A stretch of 64,000 bases of DNA from assembly GCF_005082145.1 (NCBI RefSeq), contig NZ_CP034897.1, forward strand, positions 568,743-632,742. The letters run 5' to 3'. Shown one piece after another: positions 50,960 through 61,740 of this stretch (its first letter is position 1; each line of letters starts with the position of its first letter). The position numbers and the translations under genes are program-made. The notes below the pieces were generated by a model. The model was not told the DNA's origin. It made no database searches and saw nothing but the letters and a program-made list of their open reading frames with translations. Source of the stretch: Buchnera aphidicola (Aphis craccivora). GTDB lineage: Bacteria; Pseudomonadota; Gammaproteobacteria; Enterobacterales; Enterobacteriaceae.

Positions 50960-51286
50960 TTATTTAATATTCTCATCTAAAAAATTTTGGAGTTGCAATT
51001 TGGAAATTGCTCCAATTTTAGTTGCAAGAACTTGGCTTTTATGAAATAACAACAATGCAGGAATTCCTCGAATAGAATACATTGGTGCTGTTTTTGGGTT
51101 TTTTTCAATATTTAATTTTCCAATTTGTATTTTATTAATATATTCGTTTGCTATTTCTTCTAAAATAGGTGCTAACATTTTACATGGATTACACCAATCT
51201 GCCCAAAAATCAACTAATATAAAACCTGTTGTTTTTAAGACTTTCTCTTCAAAATTTTGATCAGTTAATTCAATAATATTATTCAT
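50960..51286 (-). CDS. trxA: thioredoxin 1
   Basis: General dithiol reductant. The protein has 108 residues (E. coli 109). The active site reads DWCNPCKM where nearly all thioredoxins have WCGPC; both cysteines stay, the Gly is Asn. cis-Pro region RGIPALLLF is intact. Order rep-trxA-rho is as in E. coli with rhlB and gppA lost. Confidence 0.96.
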   Translation of the reverse strand: MNNIIELTDQNFEEKVLKTTGFILVDFWADWCNPCKMLAPILEEIANEYINKIQIGKLNIEKNPKTAPMYSIRGIPALLLFHKSQVLATKIGAISKLQLQNFLDENIK

Positions 51287-51425
51287 TTTATTATTTACTC
51301 TATAAAGAAAATTAAAGTTAAAAAAAATTTAATTTTTTTAAAAATATTGTTTACAATATTATCATTTTTAAAAATTGATTCAAACTAAAATTACAGAATT
51401 TTTATATTTTACTATTTTAAAAAAA

Positions 51426-53438
51426 TTATTTTTTTATTTTAATTTTTTGTTTTAAGTCATTTATCTTTTTGATATTATATTTTATATTTTTTGTAGAATT
51501 AGTTAAAATAACATCTTGATCCCAATGTAAGTCTTCTTCAGGTAACTCAAATAAAAATCTGCTAGGTACTGTATACAATTTTTGACCATATTGCATTCTT
51601 GTTTCACAATATGTTAAAAACAATTGTTTTTTCGCTCGAGTTATTCCTACATAAGCTAATCTTCGTTCTTCTTCTATGTTATTTTCATTAATACTTCTTA
51701 TATTAGGTAAAATACCTTCACTCATTCCGATAATAAAAACAGAAGAAAATTCTAATCCCTTAGATGAATGTAGTGTCATTAGTTGTACTTGATTAGAATC
51801 TTTAGGTTTTTCATTATTAATTATATCACGAAGCGTCATTTTTGTAATAATTTCTAATAGACTCATAGGTTTTTCAAAATTATTTCCTTTAATTAAACTT
51901 TTTATCCAATTAGATAACATATAAATATTATTTGTACTATTTTTAATTTTGTCAGATTCTTTTAAATTTTTTGATAACCATGATTCATATGCAGTGTCAT
52001 GAATAATAATATCTAAAATATTAGAAGGTTGCGAAATAGATAATAAAGTAACTTTTTTTATCCAAGAAATAAATTTTTTTATTTTATTTACTGTTGATAT
52101 TCGTAAAAAATTTTTTATTTCTGGATCATCGATTACTTGAAAAAAACTTATTTTTTTTTTAATAGCAAATTCTTCTATTTTATTAAGTGTAGTTATTCCT
52201 ATTCGACGACATGGAGTGTTTAACACTTTTGAAAAAGCATAATTATCATTATGGTTAATAATTAATCTAAGATAACTTAATAAGTCTTTGATTTCAGGAC
52301 GAGAAAAAAATGATGAATTATTAGAAATATTATAAGGAATATTTCGTTTTAAGAATATTTTCTCAAGAATTTGAGATTGATAATTGCCCCGATATAGTAT
52401 AGCATAATCTCTATATTCTAATTTATTTTGAGAACATTGACAAATTATTTTTTGCGCTATTTTTTCTGCTTCAATTTCTTCATTTTTAGCAATTATAATA
52501 TTTATTTTATTTCCATATTTTAATTTAGAAAATAATTTTTTTTGAAAATAATTTGGATTATATGAAATTAGTTTATTTGCAACTTTTAATATTCTTCCAT
52601 AAGAACGATAATTTTGTTCCATTTTTATAATTTTTAAAGTAGGAAAATCTTTTTTCAATAAAAAAATATTTTGAGTTGTAGCGCCTCTCCATGAATATAT
52701 TGATTGATCATCATCTCCAACTAAAGTGAAATTAGAGCGTTTATTTGTTAACATTTTAATTAATTCATATTGACTGTTACTAGTATCTTGGTATTCATCT
52801 ACTAGTAAATAAGTTATTTTTTCTTGCCAACGATGTTTTATAATTTTATTTTTTTTAAATAATAATATTGGTATACAAATTAAATCATCAAAATCTAATA
52901 TATTTGATTCACGTAAATGAATAGTGTATTTTTTATAATAATATGCAAAATCTTTTTCTTGACTGGATTTTGATAATAATTCAACATCTAAAGGTGTATA
53001 AAATTTATTTTTCCAATAGGAAATCGTAAAAATTAAATTTTTTAATAATTTTGTATCATTTTTAATTTTTTTATTAGTTATTTTTTTTAATAATGATATT
53101 TGATCTTTTTCATCAAATAAAGAAAAATTAGAATTTAATCCTAAGAAATTGATTTCTTTTTTAATAATTTGTAATCCAAACGAATGAAACGTTGAAATAA
53201 TGATTCGCTGTATTTCAAATATATTTAAATGTTCTAAAAGACGCGTTTTTATTTCATAAGCTGCTTTATTAGTAAAAGTTAAAGCAATAATATTATTAGG
53301 TTGATATTGACAATTTTTAATTAAATAAATAATTTTATTAATAATTACTTTTGTTTTTCCAGAACCAGCCCCTGCTAATATCAAACAGGGACCATTAATA
53401 AGTTCTACAGCATGTTTTTGAACATAATTAAGAGACAT
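51426..53438 (-). CDS. rep: ATP-dependent DNA helicase Rep
   Basis: 3'-5' superfamily 1A helicase that clears proteins ahead of the replication fork. The protein has 670 residues (E. coli 673). Motif I is ILAGAGSGKTKVI near residue 20, motif II LLVDEYQDTSNSQYE, motif III VGDDDQSIYSWRGA near residue 239, motif V VQLMTLHSSKGLEF and motif VI EERRLAYVGITRAKKQL are all in place. The C-terminal tail is lysine-rich. Confidence 0.97.
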   Translation of the reverse strand: MSLNYVQKHAVELINGPCLILAGAGSGKTKVIINKIIYLIKNCQYQPNNIIALTFTNKAAYEIKTRLLEHLNIFEIQRIIISTFHSFGLQIIKKEINFLGLNSNFSLFDEKDQISLLKKITNKKIKNDTKLLKNLIFTISYWKNKFYTPLDVELLSKSSQEKDFAYYYKKYTIHLRESNILDFDDLICIPILLFKKNKIIKHRWQEKITYLLVDEYQDTSNSQYELIKMLTNKRSNFTLVGDDDQSIYSWRGATTQNIFLLKKDFPTLKIIKMEQNYRSYGRILKVANKLISYNPNYFQKKLFSKLKYGNKINIIIAKNEEIEAEKIAQKIICQCSQNKLEYRDYAILYRGNYQSQILEKIFLKRNIPYNISNNSSFFSRPEIKDLLSYLRLIINHNDNYAFSKVLNTPCRRIGITTLNKIEEFAIKKKISFFQVIDDPEIKNFLRISTVNKIKKFISWIKKVTLLSISQPSNILDIIIHDTAYESWLSKNLKESDKIKNSTNNIYMLSNWIKSLIKGNNFEKPMSLLEIITKMTLRDIINNEKPKDSNQVQLMTLHSSKGLEFSSVFIIGMSEGILPNIRSINENNIEEERRLAYVGITRAKKQLFLTYCETRMQYGQKLYTVPSRFLFELPEEDLHWDQDVILTNSTKNIKYNIKKINDLKQKIKIKK

Positions 53439-53503
53439 ATATATAATAAGATGATAATTAAATTAGTTAAATAAAGGTTTTTTAAAAAATGATAAATTAT
53501 TTA

Positions 53504-54979
53504 TTATTGAACAGCTACTGAAATTGCTTTCATTTCTTTCATATAATTTCTTAATTTAGATCCAATAATTTCAATAGGATGATTTCGTATATTTTCGTTA
53601 ATTTTATATAACTCGATATTATCTATAAATGTATTAGACGATGATGATCCCAAATCAGATTTATCAAGGGTCATTACAAAATTTTTTAATATAGGATAAG
53701 CTGATTCAGTAAAAAGATAACTACCATATTCAGCTGTATCTGAAATAACCACATTCATTTCGTATAATTTTTTTCGTGCAATTGTATTGGCTATTAATGG
53801 TAGCTCATGTAAAGATTCATAATAAGCTGATTCACTTTTAATACCTGATTGTAACATTGTTTCAAAAGCTAACTCAATTCCTGCTTTTAATATTGCAACC
53901 ATTAATGTTCCATGATCATAATATTCTTGTTCACATATTTTTTTTGAGCAAAAAGGGGCTTTTTCAAAAGCTTTTTCTTTTATATTATTACGCCAATTTA
54001 ATAATTTTGAATCATTATTATTCCAATCTTTTATCATTTCACTAGAAAATTCACCTGAAATAATATTATCCATATGTTTTTGAAACAATGGTTTTAATAT
54101 TATTTTTATTTTCTGAGATAATTTAAAAGCTCTTATTTTAGATTGATTAGAAAGTCTGTCCATCATTAGCGTAATACCTCCATGTTTTAATGATTCAGTG
54201 ATTGTTTCCCATCCATATTGTATTAATTTCCCTGCATAGCTAGGTTCGATTTGGTTTTTAATTAATTTTTCATAACATATTAATGATGCTGTTTGTAATA
54301 CTCCACATAAAATTGTTTGTTCACCCATTAAGTCTGATTTTACTTCAGCTACAAATGATGACTCTAGCACTCCAGCACGGTGACCACCTGTTGAAAAAGC
54401 CCATGCTTTAGCAACATCTAATCCAATTTTTTGAGGATCATTATCTGGATGAACAGCAATTAACGTTGGAACTCCGAATCCTCTCTTAAATTCTTCACGC
54501 ACTTCTGTTCCAGGGCATTTTGGTGCTACCATGACAACTGTAATATCTTTTCTTATTTTTTCACCGCATTCTACAATATGAAAACCATGTGAATAACCTA
54601 ACCATGAATTAGGTTTCATTAATTTTTGAATTTCTTGAATTACATTTGTATGCTGTTTATCAGGTGTCAAATTAATAATTAAATCAGCAAATGGAATTAA
54701 ATTTTCATAATTATTTACTTGGAAATTATTATTTACAGCATTTAACCAAGATTTATTTTTTTTTAAAATACTATCATTTTTAAGTGCAAAGGCTACGTTT
54801 AGTCCTGAATCTCTCATATTTAAACCTTGATTTAAACCTTGAGATCCACAACCTATAATAACAATTTTTTTATTTTTTAAAATATTATTTTCATTTTTAA
54901 ACTCTTTTTTTTTCATAAAACGACATTTATTGATTTCTTTGATTTTTTGACGAAAAGATAATTTATTAAAATAGTTCAT
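53504..54979 (-). CDS. ilvC: ketol-acid reductoisomerase (long, class II)
   Basis: Second common step of isoleucine and valine synthesis. The protein has 491 residues like E. coli IlvC. NADPH motif [17 protein letters not shown] lies near residue 45, [12 protein letters not shown] near 153, then the duplicated C-terminal knotted domains with [13 protein letters not shown] and [18 protein letters not shown]. It follows ilvD by 43 bp. The regulator ilvY, normally divergent from ilvC, is absent. Confidence 0.98.
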   Translation of the reverse strand: MNYFNKLSFRQKIKEINKCRFMKKKEFKNENNILKNKKIVIIGCGSQGLNQGLNMRDSGLNVAFALKNDSILKKNKSWLNAVNNNFQVNNYENLIPFADLIINLTPDKQHTNVIQEIQKLMKPNSWLGYSHGFHIVECGEKIRKDITVVMVAPKCPGTEVREEFKRGFGVPTLIAVHPDNDPQKIGLDVAKAWAFSTGGHRAGVLESSFVAEVKSDLMGEQTILCGVLQTASLICYEKLIKNQIEPSYAGKLIQYGWETITESLKHGGITLMMDRLSNQSKIRAFKLSQKIKIILKPLFQKHMDNIISGEFSSEMIKDWNNNDSKLLNWRNNIKEKAFEKAPFCSKKICEQEYYDHGTLMVAILKAGIELAFETMLQSGIKSESAYYESLHELPLIANTIARKKLYEMNVVISDTAEYGSYLFTESAYPILKNFVMTLDKSDLGSSSSNTFIDNIELYKINENIRNHPIEIIGSKLRNYMKEMKAISVAVQ

Positions 54980-55022
54980 TTTAGTTTTTCCAAGTATAAA
55001 AATTAATTTATTATTAAATACT

Positions 55023-56876
55023 TTAAAGATTAAATAATTTGTTTTTATCTCTTATAGCACCAGTATCTGCACTAGTTGCACAAGAAGCGTAAAATTGCAA
55101 TGCTAAGGAAATTTTTCTTTTTCGATTTAATGGTTTATATGCTTTATCACCTTTTAATTTTTCTTTTATTATTCGATTATTTAGTTCTTTTTCAGTAATA
55201 TTTAAATGAATTTTTTTTTGATAAATATCAATTTGAATATTATCTCCATTTTCAACTAATGCTATTATTCCTTTATTTGCTGCTTCTGGTGAAATATGTC
55301 CTATGGATAATCCTGATGTACCTCCAGAAAACCGGCCATCAGTGATTAATGCACATTTTTTATCTAAATTCATAGATTTTAAATATGTTGTTGGATATAA
55401 CATTTCTTGCATTCCTGGACCGCCTTTTGGACCTTCATATCGAATAACTACAACATCTCCAGCAATAATTTCCCCATTTAATATTGATTTAACTGCGTCT
55501 TCTTGACTTTCAAATACTTTTGCTGTTCCAGAAAAAATATAATTTTCTTGACTTATACTAGCAGTTTTTATTATACAACCATTTTTTGCTAAATTACCAT
55601 ATAAAACAGATAAACCACCTTCTTTACTATAAGCATTTTGACAAGACCGAATACATCCTGTAATACGATTCGTATCTAATTTATTCCATCTAAAATTTTG
55701 CGAAAATGGTTTAACTGTTCGTACACCTCCAGGACCTGCATGAAACATTTTTATTATACTGCTTTTTTTCGTAGATAAAATATCATAGTTATTTAATGTT
55801 TCTTTTAAAGTTAATCCTAATATATTTTTAGTTTTATTATTGAGTAAGTTACAACGATTTAATTCCCCTAATATACCCATAACACCACCTGCTCGGTGTA
55901 CATCTTCTACATGATATAACTTAGTGCTTGGAGCAACTTTGCAAATATGTGGAGTCTTTTTTGAAAGATTATCAATATTAGACATTTTAAAATCAATATT
56001 TCCTTCATTTGAAGCGGCTAATAAATGCAATATAGTATTTGTTGATCCACCCATCGCAATATCTAACATCATGGCATTTTCAAAAGATTTTTTATTTGCA
56101 ATATTCCTAGGTAAAAACTGCTCGTTATTATTTTCATAATAATTTTTTGTAATTTTTACTATTATTTTAGCAGATTGTCTAAATAATTTTTTTCGATCAA
56201 CATGAGTAGCTAATAATGTACCATTTCCAGGTAAAGCTAAACCTATTGCTTCCATTAAACAATTCATAGAATTAGCAGTAAACATACCAGAGCAAGATCC
56301 ACATGTAGGGCATGATGATAATTCGATTTTTTTTATAAAATCATCTGAATTATTAGGATTTCCTGAATGAATAATTGCATCAACTAAATCAATTTTTTCT
56401 GTTATTTTTTTAATTTTTATTTTTCCTGCTTCCATCGGCCCTCCTGAAACAAAAATTGAAGGTATATTTAGACGCATTGCAGCCATAAACATTGCAGGTG
56501 TAATTTTATCACAATTAGACACACATATCATTGCATCTACACAGTGTGCATTAATCACATATTCTATAGAGTCTGCGATTAATTCACGAGAAGGTAAAGA
56601 ATATAACATTCCTGAATGACCCATTGCTATTCCATCATCAATTGCAATTGTATTAAATTCTTTAGGTACACCTCCAGAGTTCCAAATTTCTTTAGAAATG
56701 ATTTTAGCTACTTCTTGTAAATGAATATGACCTGGCACAAATTGAGAAAATGAATTAACTATTGCAATAATTGGTTTTTTAAAATCTTCATCATTCATTC
56801 CTGTTGCACGCCACAAAGATCTGGCTCCAGACATGTTTCTTCCTTGTGTCGTTGTAAAAGAACGATATTTAGGCAT
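55023..56876 (-). CDS. ilvD: dihydroxy-acid dehydratase
   Basis: Third common step of branched-chain amino acid synthesis, an Fe/S enzyme. The protein has 617 residues (E. coli 616). Cluster and metal ligands lie in [19 protein letters not shown] near residue 119 and [18 protein letters not shown] near 192; [20 protein letters not shown] is near the C-terminus. ilvA and ilvE are not in the cluster; in aphid symbioses host enzymes are thought to supply those steps (established for Buchnera in general). Confidence 0.98.
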   Translation of the reverse strand: MPKYRSFTTTQGRNMSGARSLWRATGMNDEDFKKPIIAIVNSFSQFVPGHIHLQEVAKIISKEIWNSGGVPKEFNTIAIDDGIAMGHSGMLYSLPSRELIADSIEYVINAHCVDAMICVSNCDKITPAMFMAAMRLNIPSIFVSGGPMEAGKIKIKKITEKIDLVDAIIHSGNPNNSDDFIKKIELSSCPTCGSCSGMFTANSMNCLMEAIGLALPGNGTLLATHVDRKKLFRQSAKIIVKITKNYYENNNEQFLPRNIANKKSFENAMMLDIAMGGSTNTILHLLAASNEGNIDFKMSNIDNLSKKTPHICKVAPSTKLYHVEDVHRAGGVMGILGELNRCNLLNNKTKNILGLTLKETLNNYDILSTKKSSIIKMFHAGPGGVRTVKPFSQNFRWNKLDTNRITGCIRSCQNAYSKEGGLSVLYGNLAKNGCIIKTASISQENYIFSGTAKVFESQEDAVKSILNGEIIAGDVVVIRYEGPKGGPGMQEMLYPTTYLKSMNLDKKCALITDGRFSGGTSGLSIGHISPEAANKGIIALVENGDNIQIDIYQKKIHLNITEKELNNRIIKEKLKGDKAYKPLNRKRKISLALQFYASCATSADTGAIRDKNKLFNL

Positions 56877-57057
56877 TTTGCATAACCTCGTGAGAATATT
56901 ATTTTTATTTGAAATAATTTTAAAATTTATAAACTATATAAATGTTTTATTTTTATTATATAGATTTTTTAAATTTTTTATTTTTTTATTAGGAATGATA
57001 ATTTTATATAATCGATTGATTTTAAAAATTATTTTATAAATATGACGAGTGAAATTT

Positions 57058-57133
57058 TGGCAGGGGTGGAAGGATTTGAACCTACAACTTTCGGTTTTGG
57101 AGACCGATGCTCTACCAATTGAACTACACCCCT
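57058..57133 (-). tRNA. trpT: tRNA-Trp (anticodon CCA)
   Basis: 76 nt on the minus strand with acceptor AGGGGTG/CACCCCT, anticodon CCA in CTCCAAA, T arm GTAGGTTCAAATCCTTC and encoded 3' CCA (plus-strand TGG at 57058-57060). Near-identical to E. coli TrpT. Confidence 0.96.
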
Positions 57134-57300
57134 AATGATATTTAAATCTTTAAAAATTAATTATATTCTTAATTATTAAAAAAGTCTAGTTTGGATTTTA
57201 TAAAAATCTAATTATAAAAGTATATTAATTTTTAGATCTAAATTTTTTTGAAAATGATAGAATGTTAGTTTTATTAAAAATAAGCAAGGTAAGTAATTTT

Positions 57301-58515
57301 ATGAAAACTCCAATTTATTTAGATTACGCAGCTACTACTCCAGTAGATTTTCAAGTTGCTAAGAAAATGATGAATTATTTAACAATAGACGGAATGTTTG
57401 GAAATCCAGCTTCTCGGTCGCATAAATTTGGTTGGGAAGCAGAAGAAATAGTTGATATCGCTCGCAATCAAATATCTGATTTAATTGGAGCTGATTCACG
57501 TGAAATTATATTTACTTCTGGAGCAACCGAAGCAAATAATTTAGCTATCAAAGGTATTGCCTTATTTCATAAAAAAAAAGGAAATCATATTATTACAAGT
57601 AAGACGGAACATAAATCAGTCTTAGATGCTTGTAGATATTTAGAAGGAGAAGGTTTTTCTGTCACCTACTTAACTCCTAAAAACAATGGAGTTATTGATT
57701 TAAATGATTTTAAAAAACACATAAGAAAAAATACTATACTTGTTTCTATAATGCATGTAAACAATGAAACTGGGATTATACAAGATATTAATAGTATTTC
57801 TGAAATTTGCAAATCTCGTGATATTTTTTTTCATGTAGATGCAACACAAAGTATAGGTAAAATTGATGTTAATATAAAAAGTTCATTTATAGATTTAATG
57901 TCTTTTTCAGCACATAAATTATATGGACCAAAAGGTATTGGTGCATTGTATGTTCGTCGAAAACCTCGCGTGCGTTTATTAGCATCTCTACATGGAGGTG
58001 GACATGAAAGAGGCATGAGAGCTGGAACTTTACCAGTTCATCAAATTGTTGGTATGGGGGAAGCTTTTGAATTAGCAAGAAAAAAAATTAAAGATGATTT
58101 TATTCACTTAAATAATTTAAGAAATGATTTATGGAATGGAATCAAAAATATTGAAGAAGTATATTTAAATAGTGATTTAAAACAAGGAGCGCCTCATATT
58201 TTAAATGTTAGTTTTAATTATGTTGAAGGTGAATCGTTAATTATGTCACTTAAAGATTTAGCTATTTCTTCAGGTTCAGCTTGTACTTCATCTAGTTTAG
58301 AACCTTCTTATGTACTAAGAGCTTTAGGAATAAAAGATGAATTAGCACATAGTTCTATTCGTTTCTCTATTGGTAGATTTACAACAAAAGAAGAAATTCA
58401 ACATACAATACAATTAATTCATAAATCGATTTCTAAACTCCGAGAACTTTCACCATTATGGGAAATGTTTAAATCAGGAGTTGATTTAAATAGTATAGAA
58501 TGGGATCATAGTTAA
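57301..58515 (+). CDS. iscS: cysteine desulfurase IscS
   Basis: PLP enzyme providing sulfur for Fe/S clusters and tRNA thiolation. The start is ATG 57301 ([16 protein letters not shown]), 404 residues as in E. coli; the frame opens earlier without similarity. PLP lysine lies in [12 protein letters not shown] near residue 206 and the catalytic cysteine loop in [15 protein letters not shown] near 328. iscR is absent upstream, so the known feedback control by IscR is lost from this locus. Confidence 0.98.
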   Translation: MKTPIYLDYAATTPVDFQVAKKMMNYLTIDGMFGNPASRSHKFGWEAEEIVDIARNQISDLIGADSREIIFTSGATEANNLAIKGIALFHKKKGNHIITSKTEHKSVLDACRYLEGEGFSVTYLTPKNNGVIDLNDFKKHIRKNTILVSIMHVNNETGIIQDINSISEICKSRDIFFHVDATQSIGKIDVNIKSSFIDLMSFSAHKLYGPKGIGALYVRRKPRVRLLASLHGGGHERGMRAGTLPVHQIVGMGEAFELARKKIKDDFIHLNNLRNDLWNGIKNIEEVYLNSDLKQGAPHILNVSFNYVEGESLIMSLKDLAISSGSACTSSSLEPSYVLRALGIKDELAHSSIRFSIGRFTTKEEIQHTIQLIHKSISKLRELSPLWEMFKSGVDLNSIEWDHS

Positions 58516-58548
58516 AGCAATAAAATTTAACATAGAAAGGTAGTTAAA

Positions 58549-58935
58549 ATGGCATATAGTAAAAAAGTTATGGATCATTATGAAAATCCTCGTAATGTCG
58601 GTTCTTTTTCTAATGAAGATATTAATGTTGGGAGTGGTTTAGTAGGAGCACCTGCTTGTGGTGATGTAATGAAATTACAAATTAAAGTTAATAAAAAAGG
58701 AATTATTGAAGATGCTTGTTTTAAAACATATGGATGTGGTTCTGCTATTGCATCTAGCTCACTTGTGACAGAATGGATAAAAGGAAAATCGATAAAGGAA
58801 GCAGAATCTATTAAAAATACCAGCATAGTAGAAGAATTAGAGTTGCCTCCAGTTAAAATTCATTGCTCAATTTTAGCAGAAGATGCTATTAAAGCAGCTA
58901 TTTCAGATTATAAAAATAAAAAAAATAGAGAATAA
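58549..58935 (+). CDS. iscU: Fe/S cluster scaffold IscU
   Basis: Scaffold on which clusters are built. The protein has 128 residues as in E. coli. The three ligand cysteines are present in GAPACGDVM near residue 37, KTYGCGSAIASSS near 63, and VKIHCSILAEDA near 106; the HscA recognition motif is LPPVKIH (LPPVK). AAAGG lies upstream of ATG 58549. iscA, normally next, is missing. Confidence 0.98.
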   Translation: MAYSKKVMDHYENPRNVGSFSNEDINVGSGLVGAPACGDVMKLQIKVNKKGIIEDACFKTYGCGSAIASSSLVTEWIKGKSIKEAESIKNTSIVEELELPPVKIHCSILAEDAIKAAISDYKNKKNRE

Positions 58936-58953
58936 TATTCTTTTTTATAATTT

Positions 58954-58982
58954 AATGTTGAAAAGACTTTCTTTTCAACATT
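58954..58982 (+). terminator. hairpin inside the isc operon, between iscU and hscB
   Basis: A 12 bp perfect stem AATGTTGAAAAG (58954-58965) and CTTTTCAACATT (58971-58982), loop ACTTT, followed by AATTTTT. It could end part of the iscSU transcripts and so set iscSU above hscBA-fdx, in the place where iscA was lost. Confidence 0.65.
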
Positions 58983-59027
58983 AATTTTTAATTTAGTATT
59001 TTAAAATCATTATAATTTGGATACTTT

Positions 59028-59525
59028 ATGAATTATTTTACGTTATTTGCGTTACCAATAAAATTTCAAATAAATAAAGAATTATTAGATAAAAATTTTT
59101 ATAAATTGCAATTAAAATTTCATCCTGATTTATTTATGAATAATTCCGAATCTAAAAGAAAATGGGTCTTAGAAAAATCTATTCAAATTAATAAAGGATA
59201 TAAAACTTTAAAAAGTTCATTAAATAGATCAATTTATTTACTTTCATTAAATAACATTAAAGTAAACCAAGAAAAATTATCATCTGAAAATCAATATTTT
59301 TTAAAAAAATATTTTTTTTTACATGAAGAATTAGAAATTTTAAAAACAAAAAAAAGTTTAGATATAATTCATTTTAATAATTTTTTAAAAAAAATAGAAA
59401 ACGAAATTAAAGATTGTGAAAATATAATTAATTCTGAATTTTATAATAAGAATTGGAATAAAATTATTAATGCAATATCTCAATTATTGTTTTTAACAAA
59501 AATAAAAAAAAACTTAAAAACATAA
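59028..59525 (+). CDS. hscB: co-chaperone HscB (Hsc20)
   Basis: J-domain co-chaperone that delivers IscU to HscA. The protein has 165 residues (E. coli 171). The J domain begins MNYFTLFALPIKFQINKELL with the HPD motif in LKFHPDLFM near residue 32; the C-terminal three-helix IscU-binding domain is diverged and lysine-rich. It is followed after 40 bp by hscA. Confidence 0.95.
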   Translation: MNYFTLFALPIKFQINKELLDKNFYKLQLKFHPDLFMNNSESKRKWVLEKSIQINKGYKTLKSSLNRSIYLLSLNNIKVNQEKLSSENQYFLKKYFFLHEELEILKTKKSLDIIHFNNFLKKIENEIKDCENIINSEFYNKNWNKIINAISQLLFLTKIKKNLKT

Positions 59526-59565
59526 CAATTTTTTACTTAAATTAAATAAATTAGGATGTTTTTAT

Positions 59566-61395
59566 ATGATTTTTTTAAAAGAAAAATTTAATAAAAAATT
59601 AATTTTAGGAATTGATTTTGGGACTACATATTCTCTTGTATCTACTATAGAAAAAAATCGTCCTATATTATTATCTGATAATGAAAAACGTTATTTATTA
59701 CCTTCTATTGTACATTATAAAAAAGATGGTTTTACAGTTGGTTGGGAAGCTGAAAAAAAAATACTTTGTGATCCAGCTAATACAATTGTTTCAGTAAAAC
59801 GTTTAATTGGTCGGTCTATTAGTTTTATTAAAAAAGAGTTTCCAATTTTACCATATTTTATAGAACAAAATCAAAATAACGATATTTTGTTTTATACTAA
59901 GTTAGGAAAAATTTCTTCTACTGATGTTATTAGTCAAATATTAAAATATTTAAAAAAAAGAGCTTGTTTTTTATATAAAAATGAAATGGATACAACAGTT
60001 ATAACTGTACCCGCATATTTTAATAATATTCAACGTTCTTTAATAAAAAAAGCTGCTATTAAATCAGGAATTAACTTGGTGAGGTTATTAAATGAACCGA
60101 CATCTGCTGCTATGGCGTATGGTTTAGAAAAAAATAAACAAGGCATTATTGTTGTATACGATCTTGGAGGTGGTACTTTTGATGTTTCTATACTAAAATT
60201 AAACAAAGGATTATTTGAGGTATTAGCTACAAGTGGTGATTCTAATTTAGGTGGTGATGATTTTGATGTTTTATTAGCAAATTATATCTATAAGAAAGCA
60301 AATTTATTACATCATAAATATGATGATTCTTTTCATGCTTTGTTATTAAAAACAGCAAAACAAACAAAAATAAAATTGACTAATTATCAATCAGCAGAAG
60401 TTAATATTTTAGATTGGCAGGGATTAATCACTCGTAATGAATTTAATATAATTATTAATCATTTAGTTAAAAAAACTTTGTCAATTTGTTTAAAAATGTT
60501 TAAAGAAATAGATTTAAATATAAAGGATATTAAAGAAATTGTTATGGTAGGTGGTTCTACAAGAGTTCCATTAGTATATCATGAAGTTAAAAAATTTTTT
60601 ACAATTAATCCATTAATTTCAATTAATCCAGATCAAGTAGTAGCTATGGGCGCGGCTTTACAATGTAAGATGCTTTCATGTGACTCTCATAGTAAAAAAC
60701 GAACAATATTATTAGATGTTGTTCCTCTTTCGTTAGGAATTGAGGTTATGGGTGGTTTTGTAGAAAAAATTATTTTTCGTAATAGTCATATACCTATTTC
60801 AAAAACAAAAGAATTTACAACTTCAAAAGACAATCAAACAGGTATTGTTATTCATGTAGTTCAAGGAGAAAGAGAGCTTGTAAAGCATTGTATTTCGCTT
60901 TCTCGTTTTGTCTTAAAAAATATTTCTTCTGGAAAAGCAGGTACAGTTAGAATTTTAGTTACGTTTCAAATTGATACTGATGGTTTAATTAGCATAACAG
61001 CATTTGAAAAAAATAGTGATAGAAAAAAAACAATTAAAATTGATAATTCATTATTAGAGTATACAAATTCTTCTGAAATTATTAAAGATCATTGTAATCA
61101 TGTTAAAAATGATTATTATTTAAGAGTTAAAGAAGAAAAAAAAATTGAATCTAAAAACATTTTAGATTTATTAACAAATGCTTTAAAACAAGATAAACAT
61201 TTAATTAGTATAGAAGAACTAAAAAAAATAAAATTACATGCAATGGCATTAGAAAAATCAATTGATCAAGATGATTTTTATTCTATGAAATTAAATCTAA
61301 AAAAACTGGATAAAGTGACTAAGAATTTTTTTTCATTGCGTTTAAAAAATGCAATTAATTACTCTTTAAATAATAAAACAGATGAGACTAAATAA
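59566..61395 (+). CDS. hscA: Hsp70-type chaperone HscA
   Basis: Specialised Hsp70 that releases clusters from IscU. The protein has 609 residues (E. coli 616). The ATPase domain shows [14 protein letters not shown] near residue 16, [13 protein letters not shown] near 198 and [12 protein letters not shown] near 328; the substrate domain follows with [11 protein letters not shown] near 385. The last base of its stop overlaps the fdx start. Confidence 0.97.
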   Translation: MIFLKEKFNKKLILGIDFGTTYSLVSTIEKNRPILLSDNEKRYLLPSIVHYKKDGFTVGWEAEKKILCDPANTIVSVKRLIGRSISFIKKEFPILPYFIEQNQNNDILFYTKLGKISSTDVISQILKYLKKRACFLYKNEMDTTVITVPAYFNNIQRSLIKKAAIKSGINLVRLLNEPTSAAMAYGLEKNKQGIIVVYDLGGGTFDVSILKLNKGLFEVLATSGDSNLGGDDFDVLLANYIYKKANLLHHKYDDSFHALLLKTAKQTKIKLTNYQSAEVNILDWQGLITRNEFNIIINHLVKKTLSICLKMFKEIDLNIKDIKEIVMVGGSTRVPLVYHEVKKFFTINPLISINPDQVVAMGAALQCKMLSCDSHSKKRTILLDVVPLSLGIEVMGGFVEKIIFRNSHIPISKTKEFTTSKDNQTGIVIHVVQGERELVKHCISLSRFVLKNISSGKAGTVRILVTFQIDTDGLISITAFEKNSDRKKTIKIDNSLLEYTNSSEIIKDHCNHVKNDYYLRVKEEKKIESKNILDLLTNALKQDKHLISIEELKKIKLHAMALEKSIDQDDFYSMKLNLKKLDKVTKNFFSLRLKNAINYSLNNKTDETK

Positions 61396-61730
61396 TGCCT
61401 AAAATTTTTTTTCTACCTCATAAATTTATATTACCAAAAGGTGCTATTTGTGAATGCAAAAAAGGTGAGACTATCTTAAATGTTGCATTATTTAACAACA
61501 TTAAGTTAGAACATGCGTGTGAAAAATCATGTGCTTGTAGCACTTGTCACTGTATCATACGAAAAGGTTTTCTTTCTCTTTCAGGATGGACTGAAAAAGA
61601 AGAAGATGTTTTAGATAAAGCATGGGGTCTTGAATCCACCAGTCGACTAAGTTGCCAAGCAATTATTGGAGATGTCGATATAGAGGTAGAAATTCCATTA
61701 TATAATGCTAATCATGTTTCTGATAATTAA
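61395..61730 (+). CDS. fdx: [2Fe-2S] ferredoxin, isc type
   Basis: Adrenodoxin-type ferredoxin giving electrons for cluster assembly. The protein has 111 residues as in E. coli. The cluster ligands are in [12 protein letters not shown] near residue 43 and RLSCQAI near residue 87. The start overlaps the hscA stop (TAATG), indicating translational coupling. iscX, the last gene in E. coli, is absent; the 3' end faces der only 10 bp away. Confidence 0.98.
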   Translation: MPKIFFLPHKFILPKGAICECKKGETILNVALFNNIKLEHACEKSCACSTCHCIIRKGFLSLSGWTEKEEDVLDKAWGLESTSRLSCQAIIGDVDIEVEIPLYNANHVSDN

Positions 61731-61740
61731 TTTATTCAAC

